Counted from the stretch's first letter, positions 17,765 to 30,158 are shown. The stretch: 64,000 nucleotides of DNA from Bacillus sp. FJAT-47783 (GCF_022808615.1 NZ_JAKZKS010000012.1:31108-95107); one strand, 5' to 3'. The notes: generated from the sequence alone by a model not told the origin. Translations and numbers: made by a program.

Positions 17765-19183
17765 TTAAAATGATTGTTGATCTTTTTGACCTTCCCACGC
17801 TTCTGCATTCGTTAAACCTGAAATATTAGATGCTTTAAATAGTGGATCTTTTCCTTCTTTACGCTGTTTCACATAATCTTTTAGTACCTTTACGGCAATA
17901 TTCGATAATAATGTAATGACTATTAAGTTTATAACTGCCATTAAGCCCATAAATAGATCTGCTAAATCCCAAACGATCTGGAACCCTGAAACACATCCGA
18001 AAATCACCATTGCTACAACAGCAACTCGGTAAAGGAAAAGCCACGTTTTGTTATCGCGAATAAATTCGATGTTCGTTTCACCGTAATAATAGTTTCCGAT
18101 AATGGAACTAAAGGCAAAAAGGAAAATGGCAACGGCAATAAATATAGATGCCCAGTTACCCATATGAGATGATAAGGCTGCTTGTGTTAATTGAATGCCA
18201 TTTAAGTCCTTATCAGGCGAAACATCGAATAATAAAATAATAAAAGCTGTTGCTGAACAAATGATGATCGTATCGAAAAAGACACCTAACGATTGAATAA
18301 ACCCTTGCTTTGCTGGGTGAGATACATTTGCTGCAGCAGCTGCATTTGGCGCACTACCCATCCCAGCTTCATTTGAGAATAATCCGCGTTTTATACCTTG
18401 CATAAGGGTAGCACCGATTCCTCCGCCTACAATCTCTTCTAATCCGAACGCATTTTTAATAATTAACGCAATGATACTAGGAATTTCAGTCATATTCATG
18501 AGAACGACAATTAAGGCGACAAGAATATAAATTCCCGCCATAACCGGTACAATAATTTGCGTAACTTTCGCGATGCGATGAATACCACCGAAAATAATAA
18601 TGGCTGTAATAACGGCTAAAATCATGGCCATCATCGTTTTATTAACAGAAAAGGCTTGTTCGAATGCCGCAGCAATCGTATTCGCTTGTACCGCATTAAA
18701 AATTAAACCGAAGCAAAGTGTAATCAAAATGGCAAAAATAATTCCTAACCAACGAGCATTTAACGCTTTTTCCATGTAATAAGCTGGCCCGCCGCGGAAA
18801 TCATTTCCATCTTTCACTTTGTAAACTTGGGCAAGCGTACTTTCAACAAAGGCAGACGCCATGCCGATCATTGCGATAAGCCACATCCAAAAAACCGCTC
18901 CTGGCCCACCAAGAGCAATGGCAATGGCTACGCCTGCCAAATTCCCTGTACCAACACGAGAAGCAGCGCTTACAAAGAACGCTTGAGCAGAAGTTACCCC
19001 TTTCCCCTTTTTAGCGACACGATCTTTTTCTACTATGATACGGAACATTTCCCCGAAGTGGCGAAATTGAACAAACTTTGTTTGAATCGTAAATAAAATT
19101 CCAAGCCCAATGAGCATATAAATTAGAACATAACTCCATATAATCTTATTCCCTTGTGATACAATCCAATTTAAAAATTCCAT
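17765..19183 (-). CDS. alsT: Sodium:alanine/glycine symporter (AGCS family)
   Basis: A 472-residue transporter with about 10-11 membrane helices. It carries the AGCS signatures: SRVGTGNLAGVAIAIALGGPGAVFWMW, GGPAYYMEKAL and KRGLFSNEAGMGSAPNAAAAA. It takes up alanine or glycine with Na+. In B. subtilis the homologue lies next to parC, as here. AGGAGAATAGT precedes the ATG. There is no clear terminator after it. Confidence 0.92.
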   Translation of the reverse strand: MEFLNWIVSQGNKIIWSYVLIYMLIGLGILFTIQTKFVQFRHFGEMFRIIVEKDRVAKKGKGVTSAQAFFVSAASRVGTGNLAGVAIAIALGGPGAVFWMWLIAMIGMASAFVESTLAQVYKVKDGNDFRGGPAYYMEKALNARWLGIIFAILITLCFGLIFNAVQANTIAAAFEQAFSVNKTMMAMILAVITAIIIFGGIHRIAKVTQIIVPVMAGIYILVALIVVLMNMTEIPSIIALIIKNAFGLEEIVGGGIGATLMQGIKRGLFSNEAGMGSAPNAAAAANVSHPAKQGFIQSLGVFFDTIIICSATAFIILLFDVSPDKDLNGIQLTQAALSSHMGNWASIFIAVAIFLFAFSSIIGNYYYGETNIEFIRDNKTWLFLYRVAVVAMVIFGCVSGFQIVWDLADLFMGLMAVINLIVITLLSNIAVKVLKDYVKQRKEGKDPLFKASNISGLTNAEAWEGQKDQQSF

Positions 19184-19326
19184 ACTATTCTCCTTTCATT
19201 CTGAGCTGCAATGAATATGTGAGGTTTTTTTACATGAACACGTTATATTATATCACAAAATAAAAATAAAATTCTAGATATTTTTCTAAGAGCTTTTTAC
19301 AAAGTCCGGTTCTCATCGAACGTAAT

Positions 19327-19369
19327 AAAAACCCCTTCTGTCCACTTTCTAAAGGACAAAGGGGTTTTT
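19327..19369 (-). terminator. parEC terminator
   Basis: A long stem (AAAAACCCCTT / AAGGGGTTTTT, with an inner GTCC / GGAC pairing) immediately follows the parC stop on the minus strand. Confidence 0.85.
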
Positions 19370-19372
19370 GGA

Positions 19373-21805
19373 TTAATTGTCGACCAATTCTAACCAACAA
19401 TCGATTACATTTCCTACTTCTTGTTCATCTACAAAGAAAGACCCGTTGCTATAACGTTCATTTACGCGGAGATTCTGAACGAGAATCGTTTCTACATACC
19501 CTTTTTCTGATAACAAGGATAACGACTCATTCCCTTTACACATAAACGAGCGAACGATTTTGTGTGGGTTTGTTTTTAATTCCCTCAACATGACTAAACC
19601 GCGCTTTGCCCGTGAAGAACACTCGAACTCTTTTAACGTCATTTTTTTAACTGCTCCGCGATGTGTCACAATAATCAACTCTTGAGAAGGGGTCTCCTCT
19701 CGCTTAAATACGTGGCCACTGACAACATAATCATCATCTTTTAAGTTAATCCCTTTTACTCCAGCGGCTCGTGTACCTACAATGTTTACTTCCTCTTCTA
19801 AAAACCTCAATCCATAACCATTGCGAGTTGTGATAAAGACATCTGACATGCCATCTGTCACCACAACACCCACAACTTCATCATTACCCTTTACGTTTAT
19901 AGCAACGAGTGGCTTTGAATATCGCTGCGCTTTATATTGGATTAACTCTGTCTTTTTCACCATTCCACTTTTCGTGAAAAATAACAGATATTCTTTCTTC
20001 TCAAAGTCTTGAACAGGTATTGCATTGACTATAAATTCATCTTTATCAATCGAAATTAAACTAGCGACATGTTGACCTAAATCCTTCCAGCGAATATCCG
20101 GCAACTGATGGACAGGGAAATACAAGTAATTCCCTTTATTAGTAAACAGCAACAGCACATCTGTCGTATTCATTTCGATTTGACGAAGAAGTCGGTCTGT
20201 ATCTTTCATACCGAAATCTTGTCCATTGGAAGCGTTATAGGATCTAACACTTGTTCGTTTTACATACCCGTCCTTCGTTACAGTTACAATGACATCCTCA
20301 CTTGCAACCATTACTTCTACATTAATTTTGATTTCTTCAATTTCTTCCTCAATGACGGTACGACGCTTATCTGCGTAGGATTTTTTTATTTTTCTTAAAT
20401 CCGTTTTAATCACTTGTAAAAGCTTCTTTTCATTTTCTAAAATCGAAGTCAATTCTTGAATCTTTTCTTCGAGTTCAGAAGCTTCCGCTTGTAAAGCCGT
20501 CACATCGGTATTCGTTAATCGATAGAGCTGTAAGGAAACGATCGCTTCGGCTTGTGGTTCTGTAAAGGCATATTTTGCGATTAAATTATTTTTTGCATCC
20601 CGCTTATCTTTTGATGCGCGAATCACTTGAATCACTTCATCTAAAATCGATAATGCTTTAATTAGTCCTTCCACAACATGTTGTCTTTCTTGTGCTTTTC
20701 TTAGTTCATACTTGGATCGATTTGTGACTACGTCTTTTTGATGATCAATGTATGCATCTAATATTTGCAATAAGCCCATTAGCTGTGGTCTTCGGTTGTG
20801 GATAGCAACCATATTAAAGTTGTACGGAATTTGTAAATCCGTGTTTTTGTATAAATAATTTAGAACACCTTCTGCGTCAGCATCTTTTTTTAATTCGATG
20901 ACAATACGCAAACCTGTGCGATCGGTTTCATCTCGAATTTCAGAAATTCCCTCTACTTTTCGATCTAGACGTAATTCATCCATCTTTTTGACTAAATTCG
21001 CTTTATTGACTTCATACGGGATTTCGGTAATGACGATTTGCTGCCTGCCACCACGGATGGATTCAATTTCAGCTTTCCCGCGAATAATGATTTTCCCTTT
21101 TCCCGTTTCATACGCCTTTTTAATACCATCGATCCCTTGAATAATTCCACCTGTAGGGAAGTCAGGTCCTTTCAAAACCTCCATAATTTCATCTACTGTT
21201 GATGTTGGCTTATCAATTCGTTTCATGACAGCATCAATGACTTCACCTAAATGGTGTGGTGGAATATCTGTTGCATATCCAGCTGAAATTCCGGTTGAAC
21301 CATTTACAAGTAAATTTGGAAACATCGCAGGTAATACAACCGGCTCATTGCTCGTATCGTCAAAGTTTGGAACAAAATCTACCGTTTCTTTCTCAATATC
21401 ACGAAGCAACTCTTTTGCGATGGCTGACAGTCTTGCTTCTGTATAACGCATCGCTGCTGGCGGATCGCCGTCAATACTCCCGTTATTTCCGTGCATTTCT
21501 ATTAATAAATTCCGCACTTTCCAATCTTGGCTCATCCGAACCATCGCATCATAAACGGACGAATCACCGTGCGGGTGGTAGTTCCCGATCACATTACCAA
21601 CCGTTTTCGCTGATTTTCTAAATGGTTTTTCGTGTGTGTTTCCGTCTACATACATGGCATATAAAATTCTTCGTTGTACAGGCTTTAACCCATCTCGAGC
21701 ATCAGGCAGTGCACGATCTTGAATAATATATTTACTATAGCGACCAAATCGGTCACCGAGCACTTCTTCTAAAGGTAATTCATGAAAACGCTCTAGTTGC
21801 GACAT
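19373..21805 (-). CDS. parC: DNA topoisomerase IV subunit A
   Basis: An 810-residue type IIA topoisomerase A subunit. The catalytic Tyr121 is in [11 protein letters not shown], and the quinolone-determining segment [14 protein letters not shown] has the usual Ser residues. The C-terminal half forms the DNA-wrapping beta-pinwheel. With ParE it decatenates daughter chromosomes and relaxes supercoils. It starts 3 bases after parE. The order parE-parC and the alsT neighbour distinguish it from GyrA. Confidence 0.96.
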   Translation of the reverse strand: MSQLERFHELPLEEVLGDRFGRYSKYIIQDRALPDARDGLKPVQRRILYAMYVDGNTHEKPFRKSAKTVGNVIGNYHPHGDSSVYDAMVRMSQDWKVRNLLIEMHGNNGSIDGDPPAAMRYTEARLSAIAKELLRDIEKETVDFVPNFDDTSNEPVVLPAMFPNLLVNGSTGISAGYATDIPPHHLGEVIDAVMKRIDKPTSTVDEIMEVLKGPDFPTGGIIQGIDGIKKAYETGKGKIIIRGKAEIESIRGGRQQIVITEIPYEVNKANLVKKMDELRLDRKVEGISEIRDETDRTGLRIVIELKKDADAEGVLNYLYKNTDLQIPYNFNMVAIHNRRPQLMGLLQILDAYIDHQKDVVTNRSKYELRKAQERQHVVEGLIKALSILDEVIQVIRASKDKRDAKNNLIAKYAFTEPQAEAIVSLQLYRLTNTDVTALQAEASELEEKIQELTSILENEKKLLQVIKTDLRKIKKSYADKRRTVIEEEIEEIKINVEVMVASEDVIVTVTKDGYVKRTSVRSYNASNGQDFGMKDTDRLLRQIEMNTTDVLLLFTNKGNYLYFPVHQLPDIRWKDLGQHVASLISIDKDEFIVNAIPVQDFEKKEYLLFFTKSGMVKKTELIQYKAQRYSKPLVAINVKGNDEVVGVVVTDGMSDVFITTRNGYGLRFLEEEVNIVGTRAAGVKGINLKDDDYVVSGHVFKREETPSQELIIVTHRGAVKKMTLKEFECSSRAKRGLVMLRELKTNPHKIVRSFMCKGNESLSLLSEKGYVETILVQNLRVNERYSNGSFFVDEQEVGNVIDCWLELVDN

Positions 21806-21808
21806 GTA

Positions 21809-23782
<1,974 letters not shown>

Positions 23783-23924
23783 TTAACCCCTTTCAAAACA
23801 GTAAGAACGTATGTTCAGTATTGTACCTATAACAATTACTCTCGTCAACTATCTCATAAATACTCATGCTTTATTGTATATCTGTTTCATAAACAATTTC
23901 AAACCTTTCTGTAAAATAGAAAAA

Positions 23925-24062
23925 CGGACAAATCCTACAACAAGCACACGTCAAGCCTGCCAAAAGGTACTTTTTACCTTTTAGATGAATTTGCTTTTCG
24001 TCTTCTCGAGCTGGACAATGAGGACTCTCATAACCTTTGAAATCTTTGTTATTATTATAAAC
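23925..24062 (+). repeat. Dispersed repeat family 2, copy X
   Basis: Intergenic copy between parE and yneT. It has a perfect AAAAGGTA/TACCTTTT hairpin, then TCTCGAGCTGGACAATGAGG and a tail ending in TTATTATTATAAA. The end aligns with copies at 26812 and 63740, all in the same orientation. The rest of this 313-base gap holds the parE upstream region and no other gene. Confidence 0.6.
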
Positions 24063-24089
24063 GTAAAAATCGTAAACCCCGTGTAGGGC

Positions 24090-24509
24090 TTACGATTTCG
24101 TTAAAGAATGCGCTACTTTTATACATAAATCCATAATGACTGTTTTGTTTTTTTCTTTTAACAGTTCATATGCTTCTTCATTGAAAACACCTTGCTGGGC
24201 CCAAAAAACATCAGCATCAATTTCCAAAAACTCTTTTGCGACATCAACGAGGTGCTCTGACCTTCTAAATACATTTACAATATCAACATGGCCGTCAATT
24301 TCTTTTAAAGACGAGACAGCTTTAACACCGAGTACTTCATCAACCGTTGGATTAACTGGAATAATTTCATACCCGGCATCTTGCATCGCTTTTGTCACCA
24401 TGTAAGACGTACGCTCAGGCTTATTAGATAAGCCAACAACAGCTATGCGTTTTGATTTTTGTAAAATTTCTTTAATCTCGCTTTGACTTGGATTTTCAAA
24501 TGCCATCAT
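24090..24509 (-). CDS. yneT: CoA-binding domain protein YneT
   Basis: A 139-residue Rossmann protein of the CoA-binding (succinyl-CoA synthetase alpha-like) family: RIAVVGLSNKPERTSYMV, YEIIPVNPTVDEVLG and VFWAQQGVFNEEA. The family binds CoA or a nucleotide; its role is unknown. GGAGGG precedes the ATG. It sits between parE and plsY, as in B. subtilis. Confidence 0.9.
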   Translation of the reverse strand: MMAFENPSQSEIKEILQKSKRIAVVGLSNKPERTSYMVTKAMQDAGYEIIPVNPTVDEVLGVKAVSSLKEIDGHVDIVNVFRRSEHLVDVAKEFLEIDADVFWAQQGVFNEEAYELLKEKNKTVIMDLCIKVAHSLTKS

Positions 24510-24690
24510 TTTCTCCCTCCTTCATTTATTTCCATTATACAGTGAAATGTAATTCGACTCCAACTAATGAATACCCGTAATCCCTTTTCATGAAGAATAA
24601 AATTTAGTAATATTATAAAGCATTATACATAGAGGTTTTTTTAGAAGTTGTGTACAATAAAAAAAGAATCTGATTTAAAGGGGAAAAAAC

Positions 24691-25278
24691 ATGATTTACG
24701 CACTTATCGTATTTTTAGCTTATGTAATTGGATCCATTCCATCTGGCTTAATCGTCGGGAAAATTGGCTATGGCATTGATATTCGCGAACATGGAAGTGG
24801 AAACTTAGGTGGTACGAATACGTTTCGAACACTCGGTGTAAAGGCCGGTCTTATCGTAACGATTGCTGATATTTTAAAAGGGACATTAGCTACTGCTTTG
24901 CCTTATATTTTCGGGATCGATGCAAGTTTCCATCCTTTACTTGCCGGAATGATTGCAGCAGTTGGCCATATGTATCCAGTATTTGCAAATTTCCGTGGCG
25001 GAAAAGCAGTGGCGACCTCAGGCGGTGTACTGTTATGTTATAATCCAATTCTTTTTATTTCGTTGCTTGCTGTGTTTTTTATCATTTTATACTTTTCAAA
25101 ATATGTATCATTGTCATCTATGTTAACAGGCACTTATACGATTATTTATAGTTTATTTACAAAAGATATTCCACTTATTATCGTCGTTAGCTTATTAACT
25201 ATTTTTGTCATATACCGCCATCGCCCTAACATTAGGCGGATCATCAATAAGACAGAGCCGAAAATCAAATGGCTGTAA
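24691..25278 (+). CDS. plsY: Acyl-phosphate glycerol-3-phosphate acyltransferase
   Basis: A 195-residue membrane enzyme with five helices and the three PlsY motifs: [26 protein letters not shown] and [21 protein letters not shown]. It transfers an acyl group from acyl-phosphate (made by PlsX) to glycerol-3-phosphate, the first step of phospholipid synthesis. It is divergent from yneT, as in relatives, and ends in a terminator. Confidence 0.96.
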   Translation: MIYALIVFLAYVIGSIPSGLIVGKIGYGIDIREHGSGNLGGTNTFRTLGVKAGLIVTIADILKGTLATALPYIFGIDASFHPLLAGMIAAVGHMYPVFANFRGGKAVATSGGVLLCYNPILFISLLAVFFIILYFSKYVSLSSMLTGTYTIIYSLFTKDIPLIIVVSLLTIFVIYRHRPNIRRIINKTEPKIKWL

Positions 25279-25279
25279 A

Positions 25280-25307
25280 CGAAACGAGGGAAATTACTCC
25301 CTCGTTT
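25280..25307 (+). terminator. plsY terminator
   Basis: ACGAGGGA and TCCCTCGT form a perfect stem around AATTAC, followed by TTTATCTTT, directly after the plsY stop. Confidence 0.8.
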
Positions 25308-25381
25308 TATCTTTAAACGGCTCCTATTATGACTTCTATTTTGAATTTCCTCAATCGAATGGATTTGTAATAATTTCTGAT

Positions 25382-26536
25382 TTACGAATCCAACCGTTCA
25401 ATGATCGTAGCATTAGCCATGCCATGGCCTTCACAAATTGCCACTAATCCGTATCGTTCTCCCGTTCGCTCTAATTCATGGGCTAACGAAACGAAAATTC
25501 TAGCACCTGTAGCGCCTAACGGATGTCCTAATGCAATGGCTCCTCCATTTCGATTTAACTTTTTCGGATCGGCACCCGTTTCCTGAATCCATGCTAATGG
25601 AACAGGAGCAAATGCTTCATTTACTTCGTAACAATCCATATCATCAATCGTTAATCCAGCTTTTTGTAATACTTTTTCTGTCGCGGCAATTGGACCTGTC
25701 AGCATTAATGTTGGATCAGATCCTACTACAGATCTTGCAACAATACGAAAACGCGGTTTTACACCAAGCTCTTCCGCTTTTTCTCTTGACATGATGAGAA
25801 GTGCAGCTGCCCCATCGCTCATTTGACTTGCATTTCCTGCATGGATGACTCCATTTTCAATAAATGAAGGTTTTAATGCGCTTAATTTCTCCAGCGACGT
25901 ATCCCTTCTTGGACCTTCGTCTTCTTTGACAACGATTTTTGTTCCATCTTCTTTCGTTACTTCGATTGGATAAATCTCTTTTTCAAATTTTCCTGCTTCT
26001 TGCGCTTTAATCGCTTTTTGGTGACTTTCATAGGCGAATTCATCCAATTGAGTTCGACTAAATCCCCATTTTTCCGCAATTCTTTCAGCAGATAATCCTT
26101 GATGGATTAATTCATATTTGCTCGTTAGTTTTTCACTAAAAGGAATCTCTTGTCGATTAGAAAACATTGGAACGCGGCTCATACTTTCCACACCACCAGC
26201 GACAACGACATCCATATCTCCACTTAAAATCGCTTGTGCGGCAAAATGTACCGCTTGTTGACTTGAGCCGCATTGTCGATCGATCGTTGTTCCCGGTACT
26301 TCAATTGGATATCCTGCAGCTAAAGCCGCCAGCCTCGCAATATTTACGGACTGTTCACCGACTTGAGAAACACATCCTAAAATGACGTCTTCAATTAGAG
26401 TTGCTGAAATGTTTGCCCGATTCACAAGCTCTTGTAAAACTTCAGATGCTAAATCATCTGCACGAACATTAGCAAAAACACCTTTTCGTCTTCCAACAGG
26501 TGTCCGTACAGCTTCAACAATGACTACTTCACGCAT
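25382..26536 (-). CDS. Thiolase (acetyl-CoA C-acyltransferase)
   Basis: A 384-residue thiolase. The acylated Cys is in DRQCGSSQQAVHFA, and the C-terminal catalytic residues are in NGGAIALGHPLGATGAR and AICEGHGMANA. It cleaves 3-ketoacyl-CoA to acetyl-CoA, or runs in reverse. It is a monocistronic insertion relative to the B. subtilis order between yneS (plsY) and yneR. It may serve fatty acid or branched-chain degradation. Confidence 0.9.
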   Translation of the reverse strand: MREVVIVEAVRTPVGRRKGVFANVRADDLASEVLQELVNRANISATLIEDVILGCVSQVGEQSVNIARLAALAAGYPIEVPGTTIDRQCGSSQQAVHFAAQAILSGDMDVVVAGGVESMSRVPMFSNRQEIPFSEKLTSKYELIHQGLSAERIAEKWGFSRTQLDEFAYESHQKAIKAQEAGKFEKEIYPIEVTKEDGTKIVVKEDEGPRRDTSLEKLSALKPSFIENGVIHAGNASQMSDGAAALLIMSREKAEELGVKPRFRIVARSVVGSDPTLMLTGPIAATEKVLQKAGLTIDDMDCYEVNEAFAPVPLAWIQETGADPKKLNRNGGAIALGHPLGATGARIFVSLAHELERTGERYGLVAICEGHGMANATIIERLDS

Positions 26537-26811
26537 ATTATATCCTCCTCGAAACTTTTCTCTTTTTTAAACTCACTATACAATATGCAATTTTAATGCC
26601 AAGAAAAAATCTATGTAAAAAGAATATGCATCAGCATTTCAGCATAAAGACGATTAATATTCGGACACTTTCAGAACAAAAGGTGTATGGAAAAAACACA
26701 GTAATATATTTATACAATTTGATCAATACGTAAAAAAACCTATTTAAAAACTTCCGACATTTCTCCACTAAGTTTTTAGTTTTAACGCTAAAAAGTTTTC
26801 CAACAAAAAAT

Positions 26812-26978
26812 GAACAAAGCGCCTACCTACTAGCGACAAGGACAAGACAAGCCAACTAAAAGATGCTTTTTATACCTTCTGGGCGGATTGGCTTTACTTC
26901 TGATCCGATGGCACCTGGAGCTAGACATCAAAGACTATATTTACCCCTGAAAACTTTATCAAAATGATATAAATTCTG
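26812..26978 (+). repeat. Dispersed repeat family 2, copy Y
   Basis: Copy between the thiolase and the CapA-like gene, within a 480-base gap. It begins with GCGCCTACC, passes through TGGCACCTGGAGCTAGACAT and ends GAAAACTTTATC...GATATAAATT. The tail matches the copy at 63740 closely. No gene lies in the gap; the AT-rich left part shows nothing I can name. Confidence 0.6.
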
Positions 26979-27016
26979 GTAATATAAAAAAGAGGAATAG
27001 AAAAAGGATGTGTCTT

Positions 27017-28180
27017 ATGAAGAAATATGCTTTAGTTTTTTTAATTGGCATTATTTTAGTCTTAGGTTTATTAACGTTTCAATCTTCCAAAGGGAGTCGA
27101 TTATCTTCCAATAATGAAAGTAAAGACCATTCATTAAGAGTATCTGCCGCTTCATTAAAAGAGTTTCATTCCACTATTTCCATTGCGGCGATTGGAGATC
27201 TTCTCATCCATCGTCCTGTTTATGAAGACGCAAAGAAGCAAGATGGTGTTTACGATTTTAGTCCGATGTTAACAAATGTGAAAGATACGCTACGGCAAGC
27301 TGATTTCACAATGGCTAATCAAGAATCCATCATCGGCGGTACAGAAATCGGATTATCTACCTATCCTTCGTTTAACAGTCCATTTGAGGTGGCTGATAAC
27401 TTTCAAGATGCCGGTGTCGACTTAATGACAATGGCCAATAACCATACGCTTGATCGTGGGGAAACGGCGATACAAAATGCCATCGCTCATTATGAAAAAA
27501 TCGGGATGCACTATGTCGGTAGTTATAAAGATATGAAAGATGCCGAAACATTAAGAATTATCAATGTAAAAGGAATGAATCTCGGTTTTCTATCCTATAC
27601 ATACGGAACGAATGGTATCCCCGTACCAAAGGGCAAACCGCATCTCGTCTCTTTGATTGATAAAGAAAAAATCAAAAAAGATTTAGAGCGATTAAAAAAT
27701 AAAGTAGATGTGGTCATTGTCAATATGCACTGGGGACTCGAATATCAAAGCTATCCTTCGACTGAACAAAAAGAACTAGCCCAATTCATCGCAAATGAGG
27801 GAGCTCATGTGATTATCGGTCATCACCCGCATGTTCTTCAGCCAATGGAATGGATTGAGCAAGAAAATGGAGATAAAAGTATTGTCGTATATTCCCTCGG
27901 GAACTTTCTATCAGCTCAAAAAGGGAACGGAAAAGATATCGGCGGAATCTTTCAATTGCAAATTGATAAAAAAACAGACGGAAACGTAACAGCCATTTCA
28001 CTCCGTAACCCTAAGGTTATTCCTACGTTTGTATCGAGTCATGGAAGCCGAAACTACAAAATTCATTTTTTAAAGGATATGAATGAACAGAAAAACAACG
28101 AAGTGATAGAGCATATGAACCAATGGCTAAAAACAAAAGAAGCAACTTTTATTCAGGAAAGTGAAACGATCGAGCGTTAA
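27017..28180 (+). CDS. CapA/YwtB-family secreted metallophosphatase-like protein
   Basis: About 387 residues. A signal anchor (YALVFLIGIILVLGLLTF) is followed by a CapA domain of the calcineurin-like metallophosphatase superfamily: AIGDLLIHRP, MANNHTLDRG, NMHWGLEYQ, IIGHHPHVLQPME and VYSLGNFLS. CapA/PgsA proteins take part in poly-gamma-glutamate production, but no pgsBC genes are near, so the role here is open. I chose ATG 27017 because AAAAAGG lies 9 bases before it and directly abuts the upstream ATG. Confidence 0.85.
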   Translation: MKKYALVFLIGIILVLGLLTFQSSKGSRLSSNNESKDHSLRVSAASLKEFHSTISIAAIGDLLIHRPVYEDAKKQDGVYDFSPMLTNVKDTLRQADFTMANQESIIGGTEIGLSTYPSFNSPFEVADNFQDAGVDLMTMANNHTLDRGETAIQNAIAHYEKIGMHYVGSYKDMKDAETLRIINVKGMNLGFLSYTYGTNGIPVPKGKPHLVSLIDKEKIKKDLERLKNKVDVVIVNMHWGLEYQSYPSTEQKELAQFIANEGAHVIIGHHPHVLQPMEWIEQENGDKSIVVYSLGNFLSAQKGNGKDIGGIFQLQIDKKTDGNVTAISLRNPKVIPTFVSSHGSRNYKIHFLKDMNEQKNNEVIEHMNQWLKTKEATFIQESETIER

Positions 28181-28269
28181 TCTCTTATTCCGATTACGTG
28201 TAGATTAAGCCTATTTCATTGAATAATCGATCCTGACATCTGTATAATGACATTTAGAGGTGACAAAAA

Positions 28270-28557
28270 ATGAAAATGGATGTAACAAAAGAAGCAGCAA
28301 AATGGTATAAGGAAGAATTCAATTTAACGGATGGAGATACATTGCGATTTTTTGCTCGCTACGGAGGATGCAGTAATGTCCAAAAAGGATTTTCGTTAGG
28401 TGTTGCAAAAGAGCAACCAATGGATGTCGGCACTAAAATTTCTCAAGAAGGAATTACGTTCTTCATCGAAGAAAAAGATTTATGGTATTTTGACGGAAAA
28501 GATTTAACCGTTGCTTTTGATCAAGCAATGAATGAACCTATATTCCAAATCGATTAA
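28270..28557 (+). CDS. yneR: HesB/IscA-like protein YneR
   Basis: A 95-residue member of the HesB/YneR group. The iron-sulfur scaffold cysteines are not conserved, since only one Cys (RYGGCSNV) is present. The function is unknown in the family. AGAGGTGA precedes the ATG, and a terminator follows. Confidence 0.88.
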   Translation: MKMDVTKEAAKWYKEEFNLTDGDTLRFFARYGGCSNVQKGFSLGVAKEQPMDVGTKISQEGITFFIEEKDLWYFDGKDLTVAFDQAMNEPIFQID

Positions 28558-28567
28558 TTCAAGTAGC

Positions 28568-28604
28568 AAAAAGCTTGCGAACAACGATGTTTGCAAGCTT
28601 TTTC
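28568..28604 (+). terminator. yneR terminator
   Basis: AAAAAGCTTGC and GCAAGCTTTTT form an 11-bp perfect stem with a T-rich 3' side. Confidence 0.85.
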
Positions 28605-28711
28605 TAGTCATTTTTGGACGTATCCACTCACGAAAGTGCAAAAGGTGATATACACGTGTAATGTGAGATACGTAAATCAAGGCGCTACCCCATTCATAAA
28701 TGCAAAAGGAA

Positions 28712-29029
28712 TTATTCCGTATAAGTTTGCTTCAAATGAAAGCGAAGGATATGGTCTTCATATCCATATTTTTTTAAAATCAACCATTGTCTTTCCCCAA
28801 GAAGATCAAAATGTGGAAAATCACCATAATGGTGAATCCATTCTCGTCTAAGACCGTTCACTTCTCCCCATTTTTCTAATTTGTAAAGATTCCCGCACCC
28901 TACTTTTGTAACAGAATGGTATTTAGGGAAGCGTTCATCATACCAAAAATGGGTCAAAAAGGCGATTTCGCCTCTTTTGACTTTTTGTTTCCATTCAATA
29001 AGCTCTTTTCTCTTAATTCCAAAAGCCAT
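28712..29029 (-). CDS. yneQ: Conserved protein YneQ
   Basis: A 105-residue basic protein of unknown function, starting MAFGIKRKELIEWKQKVKRG. Its length, position and start match YneQ, which follows yneP in Bacillus. It lies 2 bases after yneP, so the two are cotranscribed. No catalytic motif is recognised. Confidence 0.85.
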   Translation of the reverse strand: MAFGIKRKELIEWKQKVKRGEIAFLTHFWYDERFPKYHSVTKVGCGNLYKLEKWGEVNGLRREWIHHYGDFPHFDLLGERQWLILKKYGYEDHILRFHLKQTYTE

Positions 29030-29031
29030 CG

Positions 29032-29454
29032 TTATTCCTTCTTCATTGCATGCAAATATGCTTCATGCCACTCTGGGAACGTCTTCTTCATAGAAATAGG
29101 CTTAAACGTTTCTTTTCTTACACAAACATGTGTTGACGTACTCTGAATAGCGAGCTCTCCAGTTGGCGTATATATTTCATATCCGTACACTACTTTAAGT
29201 CCGTTATATTCTTCAATCCACGTATAAATCACAGCGGTTTCCCCATATTTAAGCGGCTTTTTATATTGAATATGTACATCTAAAACAGGTGATAATACGC
29301 CTTGCTCTTCCATACTCGCATATGAAAATCCAAGATCTTTAATTAGTTGTGTGCGTCCTACTTCCATCCAAACTAAATAGTTCGCATGATACACAACACC
29401 CATTTGATCCGTTTCCGCATACCGTACATCAATTTCCCTTTTTGATACGAACAT
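29032..29454 (-). CDS. yneP: Acyl-CoA thioesterase YneP (hotdog fold)
   Basis: A 140-residue 4-hydroxybenzoyl-CoA thioesterase-type hotdog protein. The signature YAETDQMGVVYHANYLVWME holds the catalytic Asp and helix start. It hydrolyses acyl-CoA; the chain preference is unknown. It is first in the yneP-yneQ pair, with AGGAGAGG before the ATG. Confidence 0.9.
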   Translation of the reverse strand: MFVSKREIDVRYAETDQMGVVYHANYLVWMEVGRTQLIKDLGFSYASMEEQGVLSPVLDVHIQYKKPLKYGETAVIYTWIEEYNGLKVVYGYEIYTPTGELAIQSTSTHVCVRKETFKPISMKKTFPEWHEAYLHAMKKE

Positions 29455-29542
29455 ATTTATTCCTCTCCTAACTATGACGACAAAAATATCTCTATATTCT
29501 TTTATCTTACCGAATGTTTAAATGCATCTCAACTGATTCAAA

Positions 29543-29576
29543 AAAAGAGCTGGCGTTTTGCACCAGCTCTTTTTTT
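29543..29576 (-). terminator. tlp terminator
   Basis: AAAGAGCTGG and CCAGCTCTTT form a 10-bp stem with T runs on both sides just after the tlp stop. It may also stop transcripts from the plus side. Confidence 0.85.
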
Positions 29577-29578
29577 CG

Positions 29579-29821
29579 TTATTGTTCATCTCGATATCCG
29601 CTTTCACGATCGGCTGCTTCATCTTTAATTTCTTCCCGCAAAGCGTGAATACTTTCTTCTCGTCGTTGATTTTTCGCTTGTATTCTCTCACGCTCTTCAG
29701 GACTAGAAAATTGCATCGTTTCTTCTGCTTCCTCCATATTTTCGATCGTGTTTTCAACAATGGATTGCAGCTTTTCAACATTATCAGAGCGATCATCTGG
29801 TTTTGGCTTATTATGTGGCAT
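29579..29821 (-). CDS. tlp: Small acid-soluble spore protein Tlp
   Basis: An 80-residue, very hydrophilic, Glu-rich, helical protein starting MPHNKPKPDDRSDNVEKLQ, the Tlp signature. It is made in the forespore under sigma-G in B. subtilis and deposited in the spore core; its role is minor. The neighbours yneP and sspN confirm the assignment. Confidence 0.95.
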   Translation of the reverse strand: MPHNKPKPDDRSDNVEKLQSIVENTIENMEEAEETMQFSSPEERERIQAKNQRREESIHALREEIKDEAADRESGYRDEQ

Positions 29822-29923
29822 TCTTCATCATCCTCTCATTAATTAATATATATTACAAAATTAGTATGTACAGAATGAAGTGAATTATAGCCACATTTTT
29901 AGTTTACATAATGTTTTTATTGT

Positions 29924-29966
29924 AACAAAAGGAGAGTAAGGTATGATACCTTACTCTCCTTTTGTT
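29924..29966 (-). terminator. Perfect 20-bp inverted repeat over the sspN stop
   Basis: AACAAAAGGAGAGTAAGGTA and its exact reverse complement are separated by TGA. The minus-strand right-hand arm contains the last sspN codons and stop. After the hairpin the minus strand has ACAATAAAAAC, so this is probably the sspN terminator, partly inside the gene. Confidence 0.7.
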
Positions 29967-30094
29967 TGAATCACTTGAGCATGTTGATTCGTTTTATCCG
30001 CCATTTGTTTTCCTTTATTCCCGCTAAAACCTCTTGGTTTCGTTCCTTGATGATTTGGATTGAAATGTGATTGTTTATCATTTGAATTCGTCAC
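29951..30094 (-). CDS. sspN: Small acid-soluble spore protein N
   Basis: A 47-residue protein starting with GTG at 30094, after GGGAGGCG. The sequence MTNSNDKQSHFNPNHQGTKP...RGFSGNKGKQMADKTNQ is the SspN signature (NPNHxGTKPR). It is a forespore protein of the mature spore core. In B. subtilis it is cotranscribed with tlp, which follows here on the same strand. Confidence 0.93.
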   Translation of the reverse strand: MTNSNDKQSHFNPNHQGTKPRGFSGNKGKQMADKTNQHAQVIQTKGE

Positions 30095-30158
30095 GAAAAT
30101 CGCCTCCCATTTATATCATGAGGCAAAAATCGTGAATGATAACTGGTAAGTATTACAT

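Noticed and set aside
17571..17798. A 75-codon minus-strand frame overlapping the symporter end
   Set aside because: It lacks a good ribosome binding site, overlaps the symporter's 3' end and shows no recognisable domain or membrane pattern.
23962..23982. yneT-side terminator (AAAAGGTA/TACCTTTT hairpin)
   Set aside because: It lies within repeat copy X and has no clear T run in the yneT or parE direction, so I left it as part of the repeat.
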